Virus record (IMG/VR): IMGVR_UViG_3300026097_000101
Span: 1-24,604 of that record
Reading direction: 5' to 3' (one strand)
DNA from: a virus
Length of the DNA: 24,604 bases
The position numbers and the translations under genes are program-made. This document shows, piece after piece, positions 16,605-22,902 of the stretch; positions within the stretch are counted from its first letter, which is position 1, and every line of letters starts with the position of its first letter. The notes below the pieces were generated by a model. That model had not been told where the DNA came from, searched no databases, and saw only the letters and a program-made list of their open reading frames with translations.

Positions 16605-17537
16605 ATGAGTTTAAATGTAAGCGGATTAGCAGCATATACTGATGAGCAGAAAATGCCTCTAATCAAGAAATCAATCTTGGAAGGACGTACTATTCAATAT
16701 ATTACAGTTCAGCCAGATATTAAATCAACAGCTTCAATAAACATTATGGATTCTACACTTTCCCTTCAAGCGGGTTCTTGTGGATTCACTGATGCAGGAA
16801 GCACAAGTTTAACACAAAGAGATTTGAGCGTATGCCCACTTAAGGTAAACGAATCAATCTGTTTGGATACACTTGAGTCATACTACACTCAAGCGATGAT
16901 GCAACCAGGTAGCTACAACGAGGACATTCCTTTCGAGCAGCTTTACGCTGAAGATAAGGCAGAGAAAATTGCAGCAGCTATCGAGGATAACGTTTGGAAA
17001 GGTAACTCTCCAGATTTCACAGGACAAACTGCTTGTGATGGTTTCCTTAACGTGTTTGAAAACACAGCAGCTTCAGGTTCAACTGTAGCAGGTAACTCTT
17101 CAAGTGCAACTGCAATTACTGCAGCTAACGTAATTGGTCTTGTAGATGATGTAGCAGCAGCTATTCCTACAGATATAATTGATTCTGATGATCTTGTATT
17201 GTTCATGGGATATGATACATACAGATTGTGGGCAACTGCACTTAGAAATGCAAACCTTTTCCACTACGATGGAGCAGAGAATCAAGGAGATAACTTCTCT
17301 CAAATGATTCCAGGAACTAACATCAGAGTAATCGCTGTTAGAGGACTTAACGGAACTGATAGAATGTTTGCTTCAAGAGCATCTAACTTCTACTTCGGAA
17401 CTGATTTGCTTAACGATTGGGAGAACTTCTCTATATTCTACTCTATGGATAACCAAGAGGTAAGATTTGTAGCTAAGTTCAAGATCGGTGTAAACGTAGC
17501 ATTCCCTGGGTTTGTCGTTGCATTCAAATTAGCATAA
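16605..17537 (+). CDS. Major capsid protein
   Basis: 310 residues, a normal length for an HK97-fold capsid protein. The N-terminal arm (residues 1-45) is followed by a likely E-loop region and a long helix (FEQLYAEDKAEKIAAAIEDNVWKG, residues ~105-128). Further on, LVLFMGYDTYRLW, then IRVIAVRGLNGTDRMFASRASNFYFGTDL is the typical A-domain/P-domain ending where such proteins carry the 'name the virion coordinate frame' strand order. It follows protease and scaffold, and its own strong terminator is consistent with high expression. Leader AATATTAACAAA is shared with the next gene. The shell forms around the scaffold and is filled by the terminase through the portal. Confidence 0.85.
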   Translation: MSLNVSGLAAYTDEQKMPLIKKSILEGRTIQYITVQPDIKSTASINIMDSTLSLQAGSCGFTDAGSTSLTQRDLSVCPLKVNESICLDTLESYYTQAMMQPGSYNEDIPFEQLYAEDKAEKIAAAIEDNVWKGNSPDFTGQTACDGFLNVFENTAASGSTVAGNSSSATAITAANVIGLVDDVAAAIPTDIIDSDDLVLFMGYDTYRLWATALRNANLFHYDGAENQGDNFSQMIPGTNIRVIAVRGLNGTDRMFASRASNFYFGTDLLNDWENFSIFYSMDNQEVRFVAKFKIGVNVAFPGFVVAFKLA

Positions 17538-17561
17538 TCGTAAGATTGAAATAAGAAACTT

Positions 17562-17596
17562 AAAAGGCTGCTGCAATTGGTAGCGGCCTTTTTTTT
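17562..17596 (+). terminator. Intrinsic terminator after the major capsid gene
   Basis: 11-bp stem AAAAGGCTGCT (17562-17572) with AGCGGCCTTTT (17582-17592), one T-G wobble, 9-nt loop, T8 run at 17589-17596. Confidence 0.9.
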
Positions 17597-17629
17597 AAAA
17601 GAAATATTAACAAAATTAAAACATAAGAA

Positions 17630-18145
17630 ATGAGTTGTATAATTGATAACGGATATACTTTAGGTTGTGCTTCAATCGGTGGTGTTGAGAGAGTTTGGAT
17701 AGGAACATATGATGCTGATGCAACATATACTATGGATTCTGGTAACACTATTACTGCGGCAACATCAGCTTCAACAGTATATTTATTCGAGCAAGATATG
17801 GAGTACGCTGGTCTTAACCAGAACGGAGTATTCACAAGAGAAAACGGAACGGTTCACTATGAATCAATCCTTTCAGTAAAATTCACTAACCTAGATGCTG
17901 ATCTTAGAAATACAGTATTAGCACTTGGTAAAGCACCAATCGTTGCGGTTGTAAAATCTAACGAAGGTGATTACTACATAGCTGGAGTTGAATCTGCTGG
18001 TAGAGCTACAACTGGAGCTGCGTCTCTAGGAGTTGCAATGAGTGATATGAACGGAGCGAACTTAGAGTTCACGTTTAAATCTAAAAACGGAATCTATCTA
18101 ATGGATGGTTCTTTGATTGGAACAGATATTCCTTTGGGAGCATAA
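17630..18145 (+). CDS. Major tail tube-like structural protein
   Basis: 171 residues, predominantly beta, with MSCIIDNGYTLGCASIGGVE at the start. A central segment (FEQDMEYAGLNQNGVFTREN, residues 51-70) precedes a long strand-helix unit (VHYESILSVKFTNLDADLRNTVLAL), and the C-terminal part (ANLEFTFKSKNGIYLMD) resembles tail-tube folds of Bacteroidota phages. It sits alone between two intrinsic terminators, immediately after the capsid gene, as expected for a very abundant virion protein. An alternative is a head decoration protein. No late-promoter element precedes it, so it is probably read through from the capsid transcript. Confidence 0.6.
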   Translation: MSCIIDNGYTLGCASIGGVERVWIGTYDADATYTMDSGNTITAATSASTVYLFEQDMEYAGLNQNGVFTRENGTVHYESILSVKFTNLDADLRNTVLALGKAPIVAVVKSNEGDYYIAGVESAGRATTGAASLGVAMSDMNGANLEFTFKSKNGIYLMDGSLIGTDIPLGA

Positions 18146-18165
18146 GAGTTTCCCTTCTAATAATT

Positions 18166-18208
18166 AATGGGCTATGGCTGGCAATTCTGCTGCTTAGCCC
18201 ATTTTTTT
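18166..18208 (+). terminator. Intrinsic terminator after the tail-tube-like gene
   Basis: 9-bp perfect stem AATGGGCTA (18166-18174) with TAGCCCATT (18195-18203), 20-nt loop, T7 run at 18202-18208. Confidence 0.88.
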
Positions 18209-18220
18209 ATGCTATAACTT

Positions 18221-18254
18221 GAACAAAAAAGAGTTTTCTATATTGATAATAAAA
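18221..18254 (+). promoter_or_regulatory. Candidate phage late promoter, copy C
   Basis: GAACA (18221-18225), 15 nt, TATTGATAATAAAA (18241-18254), 18 nt before the ATG at 18259 and 13 nt after the preceding terminator's T run. The second block is identical to copy A. Placement directly after a terminator and before a new gene run is strong contextual support for a promoter. Confidence 0.75.
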
Positions 18255-18258
18255 AGCT

Positions 18259-18498
18259 ATGGCATATAGATTAAAACAAGGAGTATCAGGTTCAAGGATA
18301 CTTAAAGGTTCTGAAGTGATAGTTCTTTCAGATGAGTTAACTCAAAAGCAATTACAAAGCCTTCACAGAACATTACCATCATACATTGAGGAATTCGATG
18401 AGAAGCTTGATAAAGTTGAGAAAGAAGTTGAAGCTTATACCAAATCAAAGAGAAAGAAACGAAGAAAGAAGAAAGATGCTAAAGATAACGAAGAATAG
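18259..18498 (+). CDS. Small basic-tailed protein of the head module
   Basis: 79 residues: a short beta-like N-terminus (MAYRLKQGVSGSRILKGSEVIVLSDEL), a helix and a strongly basic lysine/arginine tail (KSKRKKRRKKKDAKD). Family not recognised. The basic end could contact DNA or the acidic scaffold. First gene after copy C of the promoter-like element and overlapped by the next gene, so probably a minor head component. Confidence 0.6.
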   Translation: MAYRLKQGVSGSRILKGSEVIVLSDELTQKQLQSLHRTLPSYIEEFDEKLDKVEKEVEAYTKSKRKKRRKKKDAKDNEE

Positions 18499-18871
18499 TA
18501 TAAACGAATTATATGTAACAGTTACGGAGAACACAACTCTGGACCCAGCATATTACTTGATGTCTCTATATTCTAAAGATAATGTAGATACACGAGTTGT
18601 ACGTTTCTCTGGTGATTCAAGTACGAACACCCAGAGGTGGAATATATTCTCACTTGAGGAAACTACTGCAGCAAACGAGGACCTAGAGGATGCTAAGATC
18701 AATCTAATTGCAGGTGGCCAGTATGATTATGTCATCTACGAAACATCTGCCCCAACTGGTACATCAATTACAAATGCAGGCGTGGTAGAAAAGGGTTTGC
18801 TTAAAGTAGAGAACCCAGCTAATAGCGGTTCAACATATAGCGATTCAAATAACATCATCACATTTATTTAA
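18476..18871 (+). CDS. Hypothetical virion-type protein
   Basis: 131 residues from the ATG at 18476, which gives MLKITKNSINELYVTVTENT; the open frame continues upstream to 18386 but that part is the out-of-frame reading of the previous gene. The protein is beta-rich with FSGDSSTNTQRWNIFSLEE and the strong pattern AKINLIAGGQYDYVIYETSA, a motif I associate with small structural proteins common beside portal genes in Bacteroidota phages. It overlaps the preceding gene by 23 nt. Function unknown; head completion or fibre-related roles are both possible. Confidence 0.6.
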   Translation: MLKITKNSINELYVTVTENTTLDPAYYLMSLYSKDNVDTRVVRFSGDSSTNTQRWNIFSLEETTAANEDLEDAKINLIAGGQYDYVIYETSAPTGTSITNAGVVEKGLLKVENPANSGSTYSDSNNIITFI

Positions 18872-18877
18872 TAGATC

Positions 18878-20290
18878 ATGGAAGATAATAAAAAGAAGGA
18901 TAATAAAGAGCAAGCAAAGAGCAAGCAAACATTTAAGATTCTTAACTTCAACGAGGCCTATGAGCCACCAAAGATGAAGCTAAACAAGAAGCTTAACATC
19001 ATAGAGTGGGGAGATAAGAATCTGTATCCAGATTACATTCTGAATACCTACAATACTTATGGCTCTTCTATGCACAAGAATATCATTAACAAGAAAGCAA
19101 AGCTTGTAGCTGGTAAAGGATTCAAAGATATTGAGTCTCCAGAGCTTCAAGAGTTTGTTGAACTTAACGAGCTAGAAGGAGAGGTTAAGAAAGCAGAGCT
19201 TGATTATGAGTTGTTTAATGGATTCGCTTTTGAGATTATCTGGAACAACGCAGGTACAAAGATTGTATCTGTAAAACATATACCACTTTCTAAACTTAGA
19301 ATAGGTATTGAAGATGAAGATTACAACTTCCCTCATATGTGGTTCTCAAACAACTGGGAGAAGTATAAAAAGGAAGAGTATGCTCCAGAGCTTATAAGAA
19401 GCTTTAATCCACTTATCAAGAAAGGAAAGCAGATTCTATTCTATTCGGAATATAACCCTGCTAATGACGAACTATACCCTATACCTGGGTATTCTACTTC
19501 ATTCAACTGGATTGAGCTTGAGTACCAGATCAGCGTTTTCCACCTGAATCAGGCAAAACAAGGTTATGCTCCTTCATTTATTTTAAACTTCTCAACAGGA
19601 ATTCCTACTGAAGAAGAGATGGACCAATTCAACCGTGAGTTTAAGCGCAATTATTCTTCAACTGAAAATGCAGGAAAGATCATCATAACTTACTCAGAAG
19701 GAGTAGATGGTGCTCCAGTACTAACACCTATTCAATTGAATGATTCTGATGAGCGTTTTGTTAATCTTATGGACCAGATAGAGAATCAAATTGTGGCAGG
19801 TGCAGAGATTCCACCACAATTGATTATTCTTACGCCAGGTAAACTAGCTTCTACTTCTGAAAGGAATGAGCTTATGAATGAGTTCCAACAAAGTTACATT
19901 GGACCAAGGCAAAATAATATTGAAGCTGTACTTAAAAAAATTACTAAAGCATCAGGCTATGATGAAGAGCTTAAACTAGAAACTTTCGTAGAGGAAGATG
20001 CTCCTAAATCAAATGATAAAGAAGCAGATGCTAGGGCCCAGCTCCGTGGAAGTGTAGGAGGTGTGCAAGGGATTATACAGATTCAACAATCCGTTGCTCA
20101 AGGCTTAACAGATAGAGGAAGTGCTGCAGCTCTATTAGAGCTCATATACGGCTTTAAACCAGATCAAGCTCTAAGATTACTAGGAGGAGTACAAGAAGGC
20201 TCTAGTGGGCAAGCAAATAGCCCTGAGCAGGAAGCTCCTATAAGCCCAGAGTTACAGAAACAGATTGATGATATTAAGAAAAAGTTATAA
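18878..20290 (+). CDS. Portal protein
   Basis: 470 residues, in the portal size range. Residues ~45-60 (IIEWGDKNLYPDYILNTYNT) and ~62-80 (SSMHKNIINKKAKLVAGKGF) are the typical portal start seen in Bacteroidota phages. PPQLIILTPGKLASTSERNEL near 310-330 precedes the crown/stem helices, and the C-terminal part has ADARAQLRGSVGGVQGIIQI and AALLELIYGF. The N-terminal lysine-rich stretch is probably flexible. The portal is the dodecameric vertex through which terminase packages DNA. It is notable that the gene lies ~18 kb downstream of the terminase instead of beside it. Confidence 0.85.
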   Translation: MEDNKKKDNKEQAKSKQTFKILNFNEAYEPPKMKLNKKLNIIEWGDKNLYPDYILNTYNTYGSSMHKNIINKKAKLVAGKGFKDIESPELQEFVELNELEGEVKKAELDYELFNGFAFEIIWNNAGTKIVSVKHIPLSKLRIGIEDEDYNFPHMWFSNNWEKYKKEEYAPELIRSFNPLIKKGKQILFYSEYNPANDELYPIPGYSTSFNWIELEYQISVFHLNQAKQGYAPSFILNFSTGIPTEEEMDQFNREFKRNYSSTENAGKIIITYSEGVDGAPVLTPIQLNDSDERFVNLMDQIENQIVAGAEIPPQLIILTPGKLASTSERNELMNEFQQSYIGPRQNNIEAVLKKITKASGYDEELKLETFVEEDAPKSNDKEADARAQLRGSVGGVQGIIQIQQSVAQGLTDRGSAAALLELIYGFKPDQALRLLGGVQEGSSGQANSPEQEAPISPELQKQIDDIKKKL

Positions 20291-20299
20291 CTTTGAGTT

Positions 20300-20908
20300 A
20301 TGAATAATTATTATGTATACATGCACGTTAAAGAATCTGATGGAACCCCATTCTATATTGGAAAGGGTAAAGGTTATCGTGCTACCTCTAAATCAGGTAG
20401 GAGTAGAATATGGAATAATTATGCTAATAAATATGGATTTGATGTTATTTTAATTGAGCAAGGCTTGCTTGAAGAAGAAGCTTTTGAAAAAGAAATTTAC
20501 TGGATTGATAGGGTTGGTATGAAGAAAAGTGGTAATGGTCCACTTGTTAATTTTGAACGTGGTGGTAGAGGTACTTCTGATATAAATAAAGGAAATTGTT
20601 TTAGAGGGAAATCAATATATATAGATGACATTAAATACGATTCTATAACAGAAGCATCAAATGCTCTTGAGATTAACTACAACACTCTTGCAAAAAGAAT
20701 AAGAGTAACTGGTGAAAACAAAGCAACTCCTCAAAGATTTGGAAATGGTATTAGAAACCCCCAATCAAAAATGATTATTGATTTAGAAACTGGTATTTTT
20801 TATGAATCAATATCATCAGCTGCAAAAGCAAAAGGTATAAATAGAAGCACCTTGAGCGCTCAACTTACTGGGCAAAACAAAAAAACTATAAAATTAAAAT
20901 ACATTTAA
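20300..20908 (+). CDS. GIY-YIG homing endonuclease, free-standing, with NUMOD-like repeats
   Basis: 202 residues. The N-terminal ~90 residues carry the nuclease signature YYVYMH...PFYIGKGKGYRA, with the usual Arg, and a conserved Glu-rich helix (EEAFEKEIYWIDRVG). Two DNA-binding modules of NUMOD1/IENR type follow: IYIDDIKYDSITEASNALEI (about 110-135) and IDLETGIFYESISSAAKAKGINRSTL (about 155-195). Such enzymes cut intronless alleles and spread into neighbouring genomes. It lies between the portal and connector genes with only short gaps and no visible intron, so it is an insertion between genes. Its base composition is more AT-rich and its codon use looser than its neighbours, fitting recent arrival. 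Confidence 0.88.
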   Translation: MNNYYVYMHVKESDGTPFYIGKGKGYRATSKSGRSRIWNNYANKYGFDVILIEQGLLEEEAFEKEIYWIDRVGMKKSGNGPLVNFERGGRGTSDINKGNCFRGKSIYIDDIKYDSITEASNALEINYNTLAKRIRVTGENKATPQRFGNGIRNPQSKMIIDLETGIFYESISSAAKAKGINRSTLSAQLTGQNKKTIKLKYI

Positions 20909-20909
20909 C

Positions 20910-21464
20910 ATGACTAACGTAAAATTTATTTCTTGCGAATACGTAAAGGATAATACAATTATAGAGATGAATGTGGATGATGCAAAGATCAACCCAACCA
21001 TCTTCAAAGTGCAGCGTGTTTATTTACAGCAGATACTTGGTAGTTATTTCTATGACCACCTATCAGAGGCTGTAGCTAACTCAACACTTACAACTGCAGA
21101 AGAAAACTTGATCAGGAATTACATTCAGAATATGCTTGCAGAATATGTTGTATATGAGCTATTCCCATTCTTGAATTATAAGAGTACAAACAAAGCGGTC
21201 TCTAAAGAATCATCTGAGTATTCACAACCAGCTGATTTAGATGAAATAAAGTACCTTAGAAGCAATGTAAAGGATATGGCTGAGTTCTTCTCAAGAAGAT
21301 TGGCTAAATACTTATGTGATCACCAGGAGGATTTTCCTGAGTACCAATCACCAGAGGTTCCAGAGAATCTTCCAAAGAACAATAGAAGCTACTTCAATGG
21401 AATCTATATGCCAAGAAAAGGGCCTGAAGGAATAGAGAAATGGGATGAACCTTTTGAAGATTAA
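20910..21464 (+). CDS. Head-tail connector-like protein (DUF6712 type)
   Basis: 184 residues, mostly helical. The segment FKVQRVYLQQILGSYFYDHL (about 32-51) and the following helices (IRNYIQNMLAEYVVYELFPFLNY) fit the small helical connector (gp6/gp15-like) proteins of Bacteroidota phages that sit under the portal. The proline-rich end (SPEVPENLPKNN) is typical too. It begins 1 nt after the stop of the homing endonuclease and presumably followed the portal gene directly before that insertion. Family recall is good; function is by analogy. Confidence 0.65.
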   Translation: MTNVKFISCEYVKDNTIIEMNVDDAKINPTIFKVQRVYLQQILGSYFYDHLSEAVANSTLTTAEENLIRNYIQNMLAEYVVYELFPFLNYKSTNKAVSKESSEYSQPADLDEIKYLRSNVKDMAEFFSRRLAKYLCDHQEDFPEYQSPEVPENLPKNNRSYFNGIYMPRKGPEGIEKWDEPFED

Positions 21465-21469
21465 GAGTT

Positions 21470-21679
21470 ATGGAAATAGGAGAATTACTACAATACATAT
21501 CACAGTTCGGAGTGCTTCCTATTCTATTGATCATAGTGTATAAACTATGGCAAAAGATTGGTGTGCTTGAAACTCATCTTGAAGAAAAGAACGAAGAGAT
21601 CAGAGAGATCGAGAAGGAAAACACGGGGCTTATGTACAAAATGCTTGCTGCCATTAAAAAACTAAAGGGAGATGAGTAA
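21470..21679 (+). CDS. Small membrane protein with coiled coil, holin candidate
   Basis: 69 residues: one N-terminal membrane helix (about residues 9-26, ISQFGVLPILLIIVYKLW) followed by a charged coiled coil (ETHLEEKNEEIREIEKEN). This layout matches small BhlA/UviB-like holins and also spanin- or anchor-type proteins. It lies just before the M15 peptidase, which favours a lysis role. It overlaps the next gene by 8 nt. Confidence 0.6.
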   Translation: MEIGELLQYISQFGVLPILLIIVYKLWQKIGVLETHLEEKNEEIREIEKENTGLMYKMLAAIKKLKGDE

Positions 21680-21884
21680 AGAAAGAGTAAATAATAAACT
21701 ACGAAAAGCATTAAAAGAAGAGCTAAACGAAGTATTTACTCTGTATGTGAATGGTGAACTTCAAATGACAAGGGATGAAATACGAGAGCATATTGAAACA
21801 CTTAAGGATATGGATATACAAGATATACGAAAAGAGAAGTGCAAGCTCAGAGGAGAAATTGAAAAGATGTTGCCAGATGAATAA
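21672..21884 (+). CDS. Small helical protein in the lysis region
   Basis: 70 residues, entirely charged helix (KLRKALKEELNEVF, DEIREHIETLKDMD), without membrane segment or cysteines apart from one. Family not recognised. Overlaps of 8 nt with the genes on both sides suggest coupled translation with the holin candidate and the peptidase. Confidence 0.6.
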   Translation: MSKERVNNKLRKALKEELNEVFTLYVNGELQMTRDEIREHIETLKDMDIQDIRKEKCKLRGEIEKMLPDE

Positions 21885-22308
21885 CTACTTTACCATATCA
21901 GAACTATGCATCAGCGATGAGGATATACCACAGCATGTGGCTGATAAATTACTCAAGCATCACATTTTACAAATGAATGTTGTAAGAGAAAAGCTTGGTG
22001 CACCTATATGGGCCAGCCAGAATTCTGGTTATAGGCCATACACTTGGGAGATTGCAAGAGGTAGAAGTGGTAGATCACAGCATACGTTTGGTGATAAGGG
22101 CGCAGTAGATTGGACTTGCTCTGATTTGAAGGAGCTATTTAAACTGCTATTAGAGCACACTTCTTACACAAGGATAGCTGTATACCCATCTGATGAGGGA
22201 AACTTTATACACTGCGATCACAAGGCAAGCAGCAGGCAGTTATTCTTAAGTGACTCAGGAAGTGATTGGAAGTTATCTACTGAAGCACAGATATTAGAAA
22301 AACTATAA
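21877..22308 (+). CDS. Peptidase M15 family, endolysin candidate
   Basis: 143 residues from the ATG at 21877. The frame is open further upstream, but the extension is an out-of-frame reading of the previous gene, and MNNYFTISELC is the usual N-terminus of this family. Signature residues: SGYRP (50-54), SQHTFG with His69, GAVDW with Asp78 and FIHCDH with His112, the zinc-ligand pattern of M15_3 D-Ala-D-Ala-type peptidases. It probably cuts peptidoglycan cross-links during lysis. No signal peptide is seen, so release would depend on a holin such as the upstream membrane protein. It overlaps the previous gene by 8 nt. Confidence 0.82.
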   Translation: MNNYFTISELCISDEDIPQHVADKLLKHHILQMNVVREKLGAPIWASQNSGYRPYTWEIARGRSGRSQHTFGDKGAVDWTCSDLKELFKLLLEHTSYTRIAVYPSDEGNFIHCDHKASSRQLFLSDSGSDWKLSTEAQILEKL

Positions 22309-22318
22309 ATTAAATATT

Positions 22319-22522
22319 ATGCCAATTAAAAGATGTACATCAGATGATAAGCCTGGATATAAGTGGGGCGATGAGGGAAAGTGCTATACTTATAACACAG
22401 ATGATGAAGGTTCAAGAAGAGAGGCTGAGAAGAAGGCAAGGATTCAAGGAATAGCTATCGGTGAATATTGGAATGTTATAGGTTCCTCTGGAGATTATCC
22501 ATCAGAACCAAGTGATAAGTGA
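22319..22522 (+). CDS. Small conserved phage protein, CTSDDKPGYKWG...GKCYTY motif
   Basis: 67 residues. The pattern C....KPGYKWG..GKCYTY followed by a helix (SRREAEKKARIQGIAI) recurs in small proteins near head or lysis genes of many phages. The two cysteines (6 and 22) may pair or bind metal. Function unknown. Its stop overlaps the start of the next small gene (TGATG). Confidence 0.7.
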   Translation: MPIKRCTSDDKPGYKWGDEGKCYTYNTDDEGSRREAEKKARIQGIAIGEYWNVIGSSGDYPSEPSDK

Positions 22523-22596
22523 TGGATGTAGCAATATGTATAGTAATAGTATGCTTGATTGTTTTTTATGCGGCATACTTAGATAGAAAACAATAG
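22522..22596 (+). CDS. 24-residue single-pass membrane peptide
   Basis: 24 residues: Met-Asp, a hydrophobic helix (VAICIVIVCLIVFYAAYL) and a charged DRKQ end. Start ATG overlaps the previous stop by one base (TGATG), a strong sign of coupled translation. Last protein gene of the late operon. Candidates are a lysis regulator or antiholin-like peptide, but no homology can be claimed at this length. The final base of its stop codon is the first base of the tRNA-like RNA. Confidence 0.55.
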   Translation: MDVAICIVIVCLIVFYAAYLDRKQ

Positions 22597-22664
22597 GGGC
22601 TGAACGGCTATAGATTTCAATTGATTGATTGAAACACCTGAGTTCAAATCTCAGCAGCTCCACA
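22596..22664 (+). ncRNA. tRNA-like RNA with tmRNA-type acceptor and T arm
   Basis: GGGGCTG (22596-22602) pairs over all 7 bp with CAGCTCC (22655-22661), including a G3-U70 wobble, the alanine identity pair of tmRNA. Position 8 is A, as in tmRNA and unlike elongator tRNAs. The T arm is exact: 5-bp stem CTGAG/CTCAG (22638-22642, 22650-22654) with loop TTCAAAT. The 35 nt between hold no D stem and only one hairpin, TTTCAA (8-nt loop) TTGAAA, too short for D plus anticodon arms. The discriminator is A and the encoded end is CA rather than CCA. It therefore resembles the tRNA-like domain of tmRNA with its P2 helix closed by a short loop. It could instead be a decayed tRNA-like relic or an attachment-site copy. 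Confidence 0.6.
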
Positions 22665-22768
22665 AATAACAACGAAAGTATGGCAATGGCTGCGTAAGAC
22701 GTAGCGTTGCAAGTGGAAACACGATCAAGAAACCTTGGGACATAACCCAACCGAAAGGGGCCGTTATG
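22665..22768 (+). ncRNA. Structured RNA segment downstream of the tRNA-like domain
   Basis: Several hairpins follow the tRNA-like element in the same untranslated tail. GCAAT-G-GCTGCGT (22683-22695) pairs with ACGTAGCGTTGC (22699-22710), about 12 bp with one bulge; GTG-GAAA-CAC (22713-22722) carries a GNRA loop; CATAAC (22741-22746) pairs with GTTATG (22763-22768) around CC-GAAA-GG (22751-22758). TTGGG (22735-22739) could alternatively pair with CCCAA (22746-22750), a possible pseudoknot. The frame 22665-22697 reads NNNESMAMAA-stop, reminiscent of tmRNA tags that end ALAA. The segment is probably part of one transcript with 22596-22664. Confidence 0.45.
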
Positions 22769-22780
22769 TTACAAACAAAA

Positions 22781-22807
22781 GGAGAGGCAAAACACCTCTC
22801 TTTTTTT
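22781..22807 (+). terminator. Intrinsic terminator closing the late operon
   Basis: GAGAGG (22782-22787) and CCTCTC (22795-22800), 7-nt loop CAAAACA, then T7 (22801-22807). It ends the plus-strand transcript just before the convergent minus-strand genes. Confidence 0.92.
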
Positions 22808-22818
22808 AATTGTTGTGA

Positions 22819-22902
22819 CTAAGTTGAGAACACCTCCCTTTTCGTGACCATTACAACCTGAGTGGTTATGATCTTGGAGTGCTTGCCGATTGGTTTTTCC
22901 AT
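22819..22902 (-). CDS. Possible 27-residue basic peptide
   Basis: Start at 22902 (MEKPIGKHSKIITTQ...), stop at 22819-22821. Upstream in frame is a stop four codons away, so this is the full ORF. The product is basic and plausible, but short; no ribosome-binding site stands out. Listed as tentative. Confidence 0.3.
   Translation of the reverse strand: MEKPIGKHSKIITTQVVMVTKREVFST

Noticed and set aside
20291-20909. Intron containing the homing endonuclease
   Set aside because: The flanking portal and connector genes have complete ends of their own, and only 9 and 1 nt lie outside the endonuclease gene, leaving no room for intron structure.
22596-22664. Ordinary elongator tRNA
   Set aside because: Only 35 nt separate the acceptor from the T stem, no D stem forms, and no 7-nt anticodon loop can be drawn.
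22596-22780. Standard circularly permuted (two-piece) tmRNA
   Set aside because: In permuted genes the T arm and 3' acceptor strand come before the 5' acceptor strand and tag; here the 5' acceptor strand comes first and no second GGGG acceptor with a tag follows.
22596-22807. Group I intron
   Set aside because: The GNRA hairpins suggested it, but the conserved P, Q, R and S core elements are not recognisable and no exon pairing was found.
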